Shown here one piece after another: positions 19,611 to 27,574 of a DNA stretch of 64,000 bases. The notes under the pieces were generated by a model. That model worked only from the letters and a program-made list of their open reading frames with translations. It searched no databases and was not told the origin of the DNA. Positions within the stretch are counted from its first letter, which is position 1. Each line of letters begins with the position of its first letter. Source of the DNA: Xanthobacteraceae bacterium (lineage in GTDB: Bacteria; Pseudomonadota; Alphaproteobacteria; Rhizobiales; Xanthobacteraceae); the NCBI GenBank assembly GCA_031291445.1, contig JARLJA010000096.1:1-64000 (forward strand), given 5' to 3'. The translations under genes were made by a program, and so were the position numbers.

Positions 19611-20813
19611 ATGTTGAACAGTCTGGATCTCGAAGGTCGTCCCGAGGATACCCGGGTGGTGGTCGCCATGTCGGGCGGGGTCGATTCCTCGACCACGGCG
19701 GCGCTGCTGAAGGCCGAGGGCTACGACGTCGTCGGCATCACGCTGCAGCTCTACGACCATGGCGAAGCGGCCCATCGCAAGGGCGCGTGCTGCGCCGGCC
19801 AGGACATCTACGACGCCCGCGACGTCGCCGAGCGCATCGGCATTCCGCACTACGTGCTCAATTACGAGGGCCGCTTTCGCGAGTCCGTGATCGACCGCTT
19901 CGCCGAGAGCTATGCCTCCGGCGAGACCCCGGTGCCGTGCATCGAGTGCAACCGCACCATCAAGTTTCGCGATCTGCTCGACACCGCGCGCGAGCTCGGC
20001 GCCAGGGTGCTCGCCACCGGCCATTACGTCGCCTCGCGGCGGCTCGCCGACGGCAGTCGCGCGCTGGTGTGCGCCGCCGACGCCGACCGCGACCAGAGCT
20101 ATTTCCTGTTCGCCACCACGCGCGAGCAGCTCGACGCCCTGCGCTTTCCGCTCGGCGACATGACCAAGGCGCAGACGCGGGAGCTGGCGCGCCGCTTCGG
20201 GCTGTCGGTCGCCGACAAGCACGACAGCCAGGACATCTGTTTCGTGCCGACCGGCCGCTACACCGACGTCATCGGGCGGCTGCGGCCGGGCGCCATGGAG
20301 CCGGGCGACATCGTCGATCTGTCCGGGCACGTCCTCGGCAAGCACCAGGGCATCGCCCAGTTCACCGTCGGCCAGCGCCGCGGCCTCGGCATCGCCGCCG
20401 ACGCGCCGCTCTACGTGGTCCGGCTCGACGCCGCGCAGCGCCGTGTCGTGGTCGGGCCGCGCGAGGCGCTGCGGATGCGCCGGATCGTGCTGCGCGAGGT
20501 CAACTGGCTCGGCGACGGCGCGCTCGACCGCGTGGCGGCGCAGGGGCTGGAGATGTTCGTGCGGGTGCGCTCGACGCGGCCGCCGCAGCCGGCCTGGCTG
20601 CGCCGGGTCGGCGACGCCTACGAGGTCGAACTGGTCGACGGCGAGGAAGGCGTCTCGCCGGGACAGGCGTGTGTGTTCTACGACGCCCCGGCCGGACAGG
20701 CACGGGTGCTCGGCGGCGGCTTCATCGTCAGCGCCACCGCGGGACTGGCGCCGTCGGATCATCTCGCCGCGCCGGCGCGCCGCGCGCCGCTGCTCGCCGC
20801 CGCCCGCGGCTGA
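19611..20813 (+). CDS. mnmA: tRNA-uridine 2-sulfurtransferase MnmA
   Basis: This 400-aa enzyme makes 2-thiouridine at position 34 of tRNA-Lys, -Glu and -Gln. The PP-loop is SGGVDSS (21-27). The catalytic cysteine region is [13 protein letters not shown] (C110/C113), and its partner lies in [16 protein letters not shown] and the C-terminal beta-barrel are present. The ATG start at 19611 gives the usual N-terminus. The gene is divergent from fliK and is followed 23 bases later by pmtA. Confidence 0.96.
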   Translation: MLNSLDLEGRPEDTRVVVAMSGGVDSSTTAALLKAEGYDVVGITLQLYDHGEAAHRKGACCAGQDIYDARDVAERIGIPHYVLNYEGRFRESVIDRFAESYASGETPVPCIECNRTIKFRDLLDTARELGARVLATGHYVASRRLADGSRALVCAADADRDQSYFLFATTREQLDALRFPLGDMTKAQTRELARRFGLSVADKHDSQDICFVPTGRYTDVIGRLRPGAMEPGDIVDLSGHVLGKHQGIAQFTVGQRRGLGIAADAPLYVVRLDAAQRRVVVGPREALRMRRIVLREVNWLGDGALDRVAAQGLEMFVRVRSTRPPQPAWLRRVGDAYEVELVDGEEGVSPGQACVFYDAPAGQARVLGGGFIVSATAGLAPSDHLAAPARRAPLLAAARG

Positions 20814-20836
20814 CGGCAGCAGCTCAGGTACTCGTC

Positions 20837-21475
20837 ATGGCACAGGATATCGATCGCGCCGGCGTCGCGAAGGCCTATGCGCGGTGGGCCCCGATCTACG
20901 ACCTGGTGTTCGGGCCGGTGTTCGATCACGGCCGCAAGTCCACCATCGCGGTGGCCGACGCCATCGGCGGCCGCGTGCTCGACGTCGGCGTCGGCACCGG
21001 GCTGTCGCTGTCGGACTACTCGCCGACCACGCGGATCTGCGGCGTCGACATCTCCGAGCCGATGCTGCGAAAGGCCCAGGAGCGCGTGCGCGCGCTGAAG
21101 CTCGGCAATGTCGACGTGCTCTCGGTGATGGACGCCAAGCAGCTCGCCTTTCCCGACGGCACCTTCGACGCGGTGGTCGCGCAATACGTCATCACCGCGG
21201 TGCCCGATCCCGAAGCCACCCTCGATGATTTCGTCCGCGTGCTGCGGCCCGGCGGCGAGCTGATCCTGGTCAACCACATCGGCGCCGAAAGCGGCCCGCG
21301 CCGGCTGTTCGAGCTGGCGTTCGCGCCGATCGCGCGGCGGCTGGGCTGGCGCCCCGAGTTCCCGTGGCGGCGCCTGGTCGACTGGGCGGCGCGCCACGGC
21401 GGCGTGACCTTGACCGAGCGCCGGCCGATGCCGCCGATGGGGCATTTTTCCCTGATCCGCTACCGCAAGAGCTGA
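20837..21475 (+). CDS. pmtA: Phosphatidylethanolamine N-methyltransferase, Rhodobacter type
   Basis: A 212-aa SAM-dependent methyltransferase. Its N-terminus AKAYARWAPIYDLVFG, glycine motif VLDVGVGTGLSL, GVDISEPML and VAQYVITAVPDPEA are the signature of the Rhodobacter-type PmtA family, which methylates phosphatidylethanolamine stepwise to phosphatidylcholine. Related ubiquinone-type methyltransferases are the main alternative. It starts at ATG 20837; a very long frame upstream of this start is only a shadow of mnmA. It probably shares a transcript with mnmA. Confidence 0.75.
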   Translation: MAQDIDRAGVAKAYARWAPIYDLVFGPVFDHGRKSTIAVADAIGGRVLDVGVGTGLSLSDYSPTTRICGVDISEPMLRKAQERVRALKLGNVDVLSVMDAKQLAFPDGTFDAVVAQYVITAVPDPEATLDDFVRVLRPGGELILVNHIGAESGPRRLFELAFAPIARRLGWRPEFPWRRLVDWAARHGGVTLTERRPMPPMGHFSLIRYRKS

Positions 21476-21518
21476 TTCCCACCTCGGAACGTCGCGTCGC
21501 GGCCGGGGTTGGGGGTCC

Positions 21519-21908
21519 ATGACCACGACCCGTAGTGCAAACCCGCCCGGCGGATCCCGCCGCTCGCTCATGGTGCTGCTCGCCTGCGGCGCGCTCGGTG
21601 TCGGCCCCGCGCTGGCCCAGGCGCCGCCGACGCCTGCGACCCCCATGGCGCCGACCGCTCCGACCGGCGTTCCGTGCGTTGCCATCTCCTAACCCGGCGT
21701 GGTCGCGCCGCCGGGCACGACCACGGGGCAGGGCGCGCCCCACGGCGCGCAGCCGCTCGGCGATCACCTGGCAAGGTCCGATGGCGTGCTGTGCCCGCCA
21801 CCCGATGTGGATCCGGAGATCCGCGCGCCCACCCCCGGCGGCGGCAACACCCCGGTGATCCCGCCGCCCGGCAGCCCCGGCGGCGATCCGACGCTGCGGC
21901 CGAAATAG
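21519..21908 (+). pseudogene. Small exported proline-rich protein gene interrupted by an in-frame TAA
   Basis: From ATG 21519 the frame codes for 57 residues: a signal peptide (RRSLMVLLACGALGVGPALAQA) and a proline/threonine stretch, ending at TAA 21690-21692. The same frame continues without further stops to TAG 21906-21908, coding for a conserved-looking tail (QPLGDHLARSDGVLCPPPDV, then a Pro/Gly-rich end). One base change at the TAA would restore a single 129-aa protein. I recall a similar tail in bradyrhizobial hypothetical proteins. A restart at GTG 21699 would yield only an unexported fragment. Confidence 0.6.
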
Positions 21909-21963
21909 GGCGGCCGGCGTCCAAAAGCACTGGCCCTCCCGGCGGAGAAGGCCGGCGCCTTGC

Positions 21964-21992
21964 TTGACATCGATTTGGCTCACTCCTTATAT
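21964..21992 (+). promoter_or_regulatory. Sigma-70 promoter of tRNA-Met
   Basis: TTGACA at 21964-21969 is followed after exactly 17 bases by TTATAT at 21987-21992. Transcription would begin near 22000, about 35 bases before the tRNA. This is one of the best consensus promoters in the window. Confidence 0.75.
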
Positions 21993-22033
21993 GCGGCCGG
22001 TTCGCGGCCGGCATTGCCCGCCGTGACACCGAT

Positions 22034-22110
22034 GGCGGGGTAGCTCAGCTGGTTAGAGCACGGGAATCATAATCCTGGGGTCGGGGGTTCGAGTCCCTCT
22101 CCCGCTACCA
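22034..22110 (+). tRNA. tRNA-Met (CAT), elongator type
   Basis: A full cloverleaf of 77 nt including encoded CCA. The acceptor GGCGGGG pairs with TCCCGCT, with G-T pairs at both ends. The D stem is GCTC/GAGC, the anticodon stem CGGGA/TCCTG around loop ATCATAA, and the T arm GGGGG-TTCGAGT-CCCTC. The anticodon is CAT. The fully paired first acceptor position argues against initiator tRNA. A tRNA-Ile2 with modified CAU is possible but less likely. An accessory region starts right after it. Confidence 0.95.
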
Positions 22111-22223
22111 ACGGTCCCAAACCGCAGAACGTCGCCAGAACGGAACATCGAGGATCTCTTGCAAGCGGCCTTACGTTGCGGTTGAGCCGCGTCCCACCAC
22201 GCTGTGTTGTAGTACCTGCGCCG

Positions 22224-22640
22224 TCACTCGACCGAACTTAGTCGGTCAATTGCGCGATTCACAAAGACGGCCATTTCTGGAGTTTGCTCTCCATAGACAG
22301 CGGCATACTTCGACACGGCGCGGGTGACCATCGCTATCACCTCAAGTTCGGTGACCGTAAGCGCTGCGACCGCCTTCCCGTCGACTTTTCCGTGCTTAAG
22401 CCAGACAGAGACCGCGTTGATGTTGTTCGATGCACCCTCAGACTTCGGCAGCCGCGCCGCCAAATCCTTCATTTTCTTGAATGTATGTTCCTTTTCCGTG
22501 GCCGGCAAAATACCTTCCGCCGCCGATGCAAGCGTTATCGCGCAATCAAAATTTCCCTTTCGAAAGTGTGTCATGGCGGCGTGTAGTTGACGCATCGATG
22601 CCAACTTAGCCGTTGAATTGATGGAGCGCAGTGCGGGCAC
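22224..22640 (-). CDS. Hypothetical protein, 138 aa, helical
   Basis: I do not recognise this protein with certainty. It is almost entirely helical with no membrane segment or signal peptide. The early segment MRQLHAAMTHFRKGNFDCAITLASAAEGILP has the look of a HEPN-like or tetratricopeptide-like helical pair, a weak resemblance only. The start is GTG 22640, or ATG 22595. Its base composition is like the other genes of the accessory region. About 230 bases upstream is the NYN-domain gene on the same strand. Confidence 0.6.
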   Translation of the reverse strand: MPALRSINSTAKLASMRQLHAAMTHFRKGNFDCAITLASAAEGILPATEKEHTFKKMKDLAARLPKSEGASNNINAVSVWLKHGKVDGKAVAALTVTELEVIAMVTRAVSKYAAVYGEQTPEMAVFVNRAIDRLSSVE

Positions 22641-22838
22641 AATCAGCCTCTAATTCTAAGTGGCTTGAACAGAGCAATATCCTCGACAGTTTGATTGAGG
22701 TCCGTTTCATCGCAATACGGGTGCACGTTTTTCCCGGGATGGCGCGGTCGGTGGCAATTCTACCATTAGAAGGGTCTACAACTCTGCAGTGACGTGGTCG
22801 GCGACACAAGCCGTGGGCTTCAATCATGGCCTTCCAAA
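22641..22838. other. Intergenic region in the accessory segment
   Basis: About 200 AT-rich bases between the 138-aa gene and the NYN gene. I see no convincing gene or repeat; it probably holds the promoter of the 138-aa gene. Confidence 0.4.
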
Positions 22839-23870
22839 TTACCCCTGACTAAATAATTTCGCCCAGGAGTCGTTGAGACCTGGCTCATCGCCGGCGTAGA
22901 CCATCCGAATCCACCGGTTGGTGTTGTTGGTTCCGTTAAATTGGATTTGGATGCGTCCGTTCCCAATCACGCACGGCAGGCTTCCGCGGAGGCTCCCATC
23001 TGCTACTCGGCGCCGGAACTCATGGAGATCGCTGGTAATACGGCGATACGCGAATTGCGTAGATGGATCACGGTTCGTGCTCCAGTGTAGATGCAGGCTA
23101 GACACTAGGAACAATAAATCTTTATCGTGGATTTGGTGTTTATCGGTTATGTCGATCACCCTCATTTGATTGCGCTCAACTGGTGCAGCATCTATCAACT
23201 GCTCCAATTCGCGATTGCAGGATGGTGCCGTTAGAACGATGTAGTCATCATGTTCAATGGTGCAGATCGCCGTGTACAGTTCTCGCAGATTCATTTGAGA
23301 CCAAGTGATCGCACGCATATCGCGATCCGGACTCCCGGCCGCGACGTGCAGGACGCGTTGTCCTTGATCTCTTAGAAAAGACAGCAACGGGATGAAATCC
23401 CTGTCACTCGACACCAGCGCGAGATATTCATGCTCGCGCATGGTCGCATGTTTGATCATTTCCACGGCCAATAAGACGTCAACGCCGCTTTCGGAATTCA
23501 TCCTCACCTGCTCGCCGCACTTCGAGCAGGTGGTTGATGTCTGTTTTGGCACACGTTCAGCAAAATGGAAGAATAGGCCAGATTGCGAGCCGTATTGATC
23601 CAGTACCCGATTAACGAACTTCGTGTCCTCGGGATTAGACTGAGATTTTGATCCGAAAATATAACAGCCCGCCAATTCGCCGACGGTTTCATCAAGATAA
23701 CCCTGCCTTGTGTTATGGACGGCGTTTTCGACAAGTTTATCCCAATGAATGTGAACGTCGAAATTCTTACACTGGCTTCGAGCGTTAATCACGACATTCC
23801 AAAAATCGACGAATATTTTCATGCGCCGCTGACCGGATTGAACGACCCGGATTGTATCTTTGAATGCCAT
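22839..23870 (-). CDS. NYN (PIN-like) domain protein
   Basis: A 343-aa protein starting at ATG 23870, with GAGGGG before it. The first half is a NYN/LabA-like PIN-fold domain. The first acidic residue is in KIFVDFWNVV (D22), followed by a middle SGVDVLLAVEMIKHA and LVSSDRDFIPLLSFLRDQG with the last acidic pair, the arrangement of metal-dependent RNases. A CSKC cysteine pair between the first two motifs (TTCSKCGEQV) is unusual and may be a small metal-binding knuckle. The C-terminal half (from about 230) is unassigned. A role in RNA cleavage, perhaps in defence or stress, is inference from the fold and the accessory context. Confidence 0.8.
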   Translation of the reverse strand: MAFKDTIRVVQSGQRRMKIFVDFWNVVINARSQCKNFDVHIHWDKLVENAVHNTRQGYLDETVGELAGCYIFGSKSQSNPEDTKFVNRVLDQYGSQSGLFFHFAERVPKQTSTTCSKCGEQVRMNSESGVDVLLAVEMIKHATMREHEYLALVSSDRDFIPLLSFLRDQGQRVLHVAAGSPDRDMRAITWSQMNLRELYTAICTIEHDDYIVLTAPSCNRELEQLIDAAPVERNQMRVIDITDKHQIHDKDLLFLVSSLHLHWSTNRDPSTQFAYRRITSDLHEFRRRVADGSLRGSLPCVIGNGRIQIQFNGTNNTNRWIRMVYAGDEPGLNDSWAKLFSQG

Positions 23871-24026
23871 TGACCGCCCCTCAGTGGGAATCAGCAAACC
23901 GTCTTACCGAAGCATGTTTCAAGCCGTGTTTCTATGCGCACACAGGGGTGACGATAGCTGGCGCCTACCACGAAAATTCAGCCCGATAACTTCGATCTAG
24001 AGCGATCGGTCTTCCTCGTGGGCCCG

Positions 24027-25085
24027 TCAGGATTTAAAGAAATCCTTAGTAGAAATATCGACCTTTACGTTGATGAGTTTCGACAACTTGGAAAAAAGGC
24101 TTTCGCTTGGCCTGATCTTTAGATTTTGTCGGATCTTCTTCCCTTCCTCGGTGATGACTTCCTCAATTTCTCCCTCTGCAATGTAGCCACGGCCTTTCAA
24201 TTCTTCCAGGACTTCCCCGAGCGTTGCGGCGTCCCGAAATATCTCGGATGGTGCAATGGGATGCCCGTATCGTGGAGCTTCTTCGGCTGCTCGAACTAGA
24301 CTCCCCTGCAGTTTGATGTCGTTATCGGCTAGGCCCAAAAGGAGGTGATCGGCAGGAGGGAAAAAATATTGATAGATACCGAGCGCCTTTAGCCTTTCCC
24401 GTACTTCATCGATGCGATTTCCCGATAGCAGTAGCTCATAGTCCTGCTCCGAAAATTCATACATTGGAATTGGACATACGCCGAGCTTGCGGTCCACCTC
24501 GGCGCTATCCAATGATACGGTTGAGAGAAACAGATTTATAAAACCTGCCAGGTCAGGAGATTCTCTAAGGTGCGCAGGCCAGTCCAAAGTCGATAGCTGC
24601 CCGATAACATCCATTGTCTGATTTACAAACGGGAGCCTTACTTTTGCTGCTGTCTCGAAGAGGGGCTTTAGCGCCGGTCCAACTTTCGTAGAGAAAAACC
24701 TCTGCGTATGAGCTTCGGCGCGCTTCTTATTTTTTGTCTTGGGCTGAAAGTCGTCTACGATTTGCGCCACGGTCGGAGCGATGGTTCCAAAGTTGGCGAC
24801 GAAGCGCCGAGTGATTTCGGAAAGATCAAATATAACTGGCCGCGCGACGACAACGCGGGCATCTTCGATCGTGATCTGCACGTCTATCTGCATCAGGGCC
24901 GCAATGCGGGGGCTGGGTTCTGCCGAGAAGATGATAATCCTCTTCGACTTGTCATCGACGCCAACTGCCTGAACGGGGTGATCCTGCCCGGATGCGCCTC
25001 GAATTGTCTGTGCCTCGCGGATCTCGACGCCCAGAGCGCCACCCAGAGAGCGCCAGATGTTGTCGGAATCGATCTCGCCGCTCAT
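24027..25085 (-). CDS. Hypothetical protein, 352 aa
   Basis: I do not recognise this protein. It starts at ATG 25085 (a TTG 18 bases upstream is possible). The N-terminal 100 residues look like a small beta-rich domain (RIIIFSAEPSPRIAALMQIDVQITI). A basic linker KTKNKKR follows near 125, then a helical middle part. The C-terminal piece resembles a winged-helix arrangement (LGEVLEELKGRGYIAEGEIEEV). It has no signal peptide and no membrane helices. The gene is monocistronic, AT-richer than the core genome, and sits beside the NYN gene on the same strand. Confidence 0.65.
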   Translation of the reverse strand: MSGEIDSDNIWRSLGGALGVEIREAQTIRGASGQDHPVQAVGVDDKSKRIIIFSAEPSPRIAALMQIDVQITIEDARVVVARPVIFDLSEITRRFVANFGTIAPTVAQIVDDFQPKTKNKKRAEAHTQRFFSTKVGPALKPLFETAAKVRLPFVNQTMDVIGQLSTLDWPAHLRESPDLAGFINLFLSTVSLDSAEVDRKLGVCPIPMYEFSEQDYELLLSGNRIDEVRERLKALGIYQYFFPPADHLLLGLADNDIKLQGSLVRAAEEAPRYGHPIAPSEIFRDAATLGEVLEELKGRGYIAEGEIEEVITEEGKKIRQNLKIRPSESLFSKLSKLINVKVDISTKDFFKS

Positions 25086-25257
25086 CGACTGATCTTGCCC
25101 CAATAGTTATTGCGGGTCCGAGTTTGCTGTGGGCTAGCCCAGCACCCAGTCATCCTCATCAATCAGCTGCATTTGATCGATGCAGTCAATCGTCATTGCG
25201 TTGCACGCGCACCGAAATTTTGCCGAGACTTCTCGATCCCGCATTCTCGCTGACAAC
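25086..25257. other. Intergenic region between the 352-aa gene and the hicB remnant
   Basis: About 170 bases with no gene seen; it should contain the promoter of the 352-aa gene. A short inverted repeat gctgtgggctagcccagc lies near 25125. Confidence 0.35.
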
Positions 25258-25668
25258 TAACCGCCCGGACCTGCGCCGCGATGACCTTCTTCGCCGCCTG
25301 AACGAGCAAACCCGAACGGGTGTAACCGTGCTATTCCGCGTATCGATCGATCGCCTCCAGCGTGTCGGCGGGAAGCGTCACGTTCACGCGAACGGTCTTG
25401 ACGTCGGCAGCGGGCGTATCGACGAGACCGCGACGGCGCGCCGGTTTTCCGCGATCGCCATGATGTCCTCCAGCGATGACGGCTCGGGAACGGGCTCGCC
25501 GTCCTCAGCCAGCCCTTCGAGATGAAGGGCCAGGGCCTCGGCCGCCATCTGACGGGCCTCGTCCAGGGTGCTTCCGGCGCTGATGACGCCCGGCAGATCG
25601 GGAAACGAAACGCCGAAATCGCTGCCTTTGTCCTTATGGATCAGGGCGATGAATTGTCTCATTGTCAT
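25258..25668 (-). pseudogene. hicB: hicB antitoxin pseudogene (frameshift plus nonsense)
   Basis: From ATG 25668 the frame encodes a normal HicB start (MRQFIALIHKDKGSDFGVSF, DLPGVISAGSTLDEARQMA). Near 25425 one base is missing, and the frame runs off to a TGA at 25384. The -1 frame then continues the family sequence (DTPAADVKTVRVNVTLPADT, then LEAIDRYAE), hits TAG at 25331-25333 where HicB has Gln (E-Q-H-G-Y-T-R-S-G), and goes on as HGYTRSGLLVQAAKKVIAA. Two independent lesions make a sequencing error unlikely. HicB normally neutralises HicA and represses the operon. Confidence 0.8.
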
Positions 25669-25742
25669 TCTCCCACCAGCTCGGTCGGGCGGGGCGGTGC
25701 CCCCTATCTCTGGTCGTTCATGAACTCCCGGCGCGGGAGTCC

Positions 25743-25896
25743 CTATTTCAGTTTCAAGTCCGCCTGCTTCTCGATGCTTTTCAGTGTGCCGATCGGGATA
25801 TCCTTTTGCGGATGAGGGACCGTCACCCGCCCCGGTTTGGTCGGGTGCTTGAACTGGGCGTGACTGCCCTTCTTGGCGACCTGTCGCCGGCCGTGG
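25743..25896 (-). pseudogene. hicA: hicA toxin remnant, 5' end missing
   Basis: On the minus strand the frame ending at TAG 25743-25745 reads VAKKGSHAQFKHPTKPGRVT, then VPHPQKDIPIGTLKSIEKQA, the C-terminal three quarters of HicA with its catalytic histidine in GSHAQFKHP. Upstream the frame meets a TGA at 25899-25901 with no start codon in between, so the first ~20 residues of HicA are gone. The break coincides with a REP-like palindrome. It lies directly upstream of the hicB remnant, in the normal gene order. Confidence 0.8.
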
Positions 25897-25944
25897 CCTC
25901 ATCCGTCGAGACGGACCGCTGCGCGGTCCTCCTCAAGGATGAGG
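25897..25944. repeat. REP-like imperfect palindrome
   Basis: 48 bases with outer arms cctcatcc / ggatgagg and inner arms gaccgc / gcggtc around the loop tgc; the arm middles differ. I associate this type with a dispersed palindrome in Bradyrhizobium and Rhodopseudomonas genomes. It sits exactly where the hicA 5' part is lost. I noticed no second copy in the window. Confidence 0.65.
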
Positions 25945-26109
25945 GGGGCGCTTCCAACCCGTTTTCGGCCATCGGCAGAGTCAGATCAAGCAGAGTTAGA
26001 TCAGACTCGATGCGGATGGGGTGTGCGCCGCCACGTTCGAGGAACGGCGCCAGTCCCGTGCCCGGTCGCGATGAGCGCCTTCCAGCGCTCGTCGTCTACG
26101 GCAGCGGAC
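25945..26109. other. Degraded sequence, no gene assigned
   Basis: Between the REP-like palindrome and the stray RND-pump fragment. It contains a short tandem similarity (gatctaactctg / gatctgactctg on the minus strand), but no frame here matches a family I know. Confidence 0.3.
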
Positions 26110-26222
26110 TCACGCTGCGGGCGCGATCTCCCGCGCTGCCAGCCGTCGCTTCTTGCCGCCGATTCTGCGCACCACGGTGTAGAACGCGGCGAGCGACGTC
26201 ATCAGGATCGGCCGCAGCCGTT
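26110..26222 (-). pseudogene. Fragment of an RND-pump gene 3' end with internal deletion
   Basis: The minus strand reads RLRPILMTSLAAFYTVVRRI, then GGKKRRLAAREIAPAA and TGA 26110-26112. This matches two separate pieces of the intact pump 1.5 kb away: RLRPILMTSLA and AFYTVVRRIGGRKRR with the C-terminus. About 40 intervening residues are deleted in frame. A TAA stands directly upstream. The nucleotide match includes tgcgcaccacggtgtagaac, with scattered differences elsewhere, so the copy is diverged or comes from a paralogue. Confidence 0.75.
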
Positions 26223-26366
26223 ACGGCTGGCAGCATCTCATCCAATCGGCGATCCACTGTGCTTTTCCCGACGTCGGTGGGCCACTGCGAGGCCTCGCGC
26301 GCTCCGCGAGGCGCGGATGCGGTCAATCAGTCGGCGAAGATCCTGAGTGGAATAGCCATTCTCCTC

Positions 26367-27185
26367 TCAATGACCGCTCCACGGGGCGGTGCCGAACTCG
26401 ACAGGCATGGGCATTATATCCGGTTCTTCGGTCGCCTTCCGCAGAACCGCAGCCTTGATGGTTTCGCTTGTGACTTCGATCGGCGTGCCGTCGGCGTCCA
26501 CGCTGAGTACTCCCACGACCGCGACCGGGGCACTCATGATGTAGGTTTCCGCCTGGTCCATCTGCCTCGTGACTTCGGCCCGGATGAACTGCGGCGTCCA
26601 ATCGGCGGGAAGGCCCTTCACCGCGGAATAATCGTCGTCGGAAATGGCCTGTGCGTGCCAACGCACCTGTTCGACGATCTTCTGCGGAGAATATGACGGT
26701 GGCTTTCCGGCCGCGGCCATGACGAGGGGGCCGATAGGGCACATGTTGGCGGAGATCGCGACGATGTCGGCAAAATCTCGCGCCTTCCTTCGGCTCGCGG
26801 CCGCGAGGATCTTGTTGACCGCGAGGTCTGCCTGGTGGAGCCGAAGCCCCCATTGTTCATCCGCGACGAGAGGAAAGAAGCGAATTCGCGTGTCGCTCAT
26901 CCATTGGATGACGGTCGATGAAGACTCGTCGGAGACCGTTGCTTCATAGGTTCCGTAGGCCCTTACATCGACGTTGACGCGGAAGCCCTCCTTCTCCAGG
27001 TCGGCGATGTCCTTTTCCGCAACCTCGGAGACCTCTTCGTCCGTGTCGTGAAATATGTCGATGTCGTCCGAACGCCGCGGCCAATTGAGGTTGAGGATGA
27101 GACCTCCGGCCAGATAGCTGGACTGGGAGCGATTCAGCGACAGCCGCCGCATGATCCGCTTTTGAAGATCAGTAAGGGCCATCAC
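26367..27185 (-). CDS. Nucleotidyltransferase-fold protein (AbiEii/MNT-like), putative toxin
   Basis: A 272-aa cytosolic protein. The segment SYLAGGLILNLNWPRRSDDIDIFHD (about 23-47) has the G-G...R-x-S-D-D-x-D pattern of polymerase-beta-type nucleotidyltransferases, with D40, D41 and D43 as candidate metal ligands. RLHQADLAVNKILAAASRRKARDFADIV is the following helix-lysine-arginine region seen in AbiEii-like proteins. The C-terminus from about 200 is unassigned. It overlaps the upstream small gene by 4 bases (ATGA), typical of toxin-antitoxin or abortive-infection pairs. Its exact substrate is unknown. Confidence 0.75.
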   Translation of the reverse strand: MMALTDLQKRIMRRLSLNRSQSSYLAGGLILNLNWPRRSDDIDIFHDTDEEVSEVAEKDIADLEKEGFRVNVDVRAYGTYEATVSDESSSTVIQWMSDTRIRFFPLVADEQWGLRLHQADLAVNKILAAASRRKARDFADIVAISANMCPIGPLVMAAAGKPPSYSPQKIVEQVRWHAQAISDDDYSAVKGLPADWTPQFIRAEVTRQMDQAETYIMSAPVAVVGVLSVDADGTPIEVTSETIKAAVLRKATEEPDIMPMPVEFGTAPWSGH

Positions 27186-27517
27186 ACGCGCTCTGCTTTG
27201 GAAAGAAGCTCGCGTCCAAGCGCGAACGCCCGTGCGTCGCCTCTTTCGATCATCGCCTTCGCGATCACGCGCGCGCGGACGCGAAGATTGGGCAGGCGAT
27301 CAAGACCGACGTTGTCCAAAATACGGACCCCGTACAGCGACAGCGCCCGATCGCACATCGCCTGCAGATCCCTCTCGTTTCGATGATCGGCTCGAAGACG
27401 TTCAGCCAGACGAAGCACATCGTCCCGTGCGGAGGAAGGTACCAGGACCTCCACCCTCACAAGATCCGCGGCACCCCCCGAACGACGATATCTCTCAATA
27501 CGTTGGCGGGCGGACAT
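27182..27517 (-). CDS. Small partner of the nucleotidyltransferase, putative antitoxin
   Basis: A 111-aa basic helical protein starting at ATG 27517, preceded by AAGGAA. The N-terminus SARQRIERYRRSGGAADLVRVEVLVPSS is rich in arginine and could bind DNA; the rest is helical with no membrane segment. It lies upstream of the nucleotidyltransferase and overlaps it by 4 bases. By position and size I infer an antitoxin or regulatory subunit; no known family name is certain. Confidence 0.65.
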   Translation of the reverse strand: MSARQRIERYRRSGGAADLVRVEVLVPSSARDDVLRLAERLRADHRNERDLQAMCDRALSLYGVRILDNVGLDRLPNLRVRARVIAKAMIERGDARAFALGRELLSKAERV

Positions 27518-27550
27518 GAGATTTCCTTGGGATTTCCTTTTTAGGGTCAA

Positions 27551-27574
27551 TATATTACCCGTATCCCGGATACG
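27551..27574 (-). promoter_or_regulatory. Palindromic operator candidate with -10-like element
   Basis: cgtatcc-c-ggatacg (27560-27574) is a perfect 7+7 palindrome. On the minus strand it is followed directly by gggtaatat, which contains a TAATAT -10-like hexamer at 27551-27556. The pair lies 34 bases upstream of the small-protein start, where an autorepressed toxin-antitoxin operator would be expected. Confidence 0.5.

Noticed and set aside
19424-20836. Long upstream extension of the pmtA frame
   Set aside because: It runs through mnmA in another frame and gives Arg-rich nonsense. The methyltransferase sequence begins at ATG 20837.
26292-26312. Inverted repeat gcctcgcg-cgctc-cgcgaggc in the degraded region
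   Set aside because: It is a short GC-rich hairpin with no T run and no adjacent gene end. It could be another REP-like remnant but is too short to claim.
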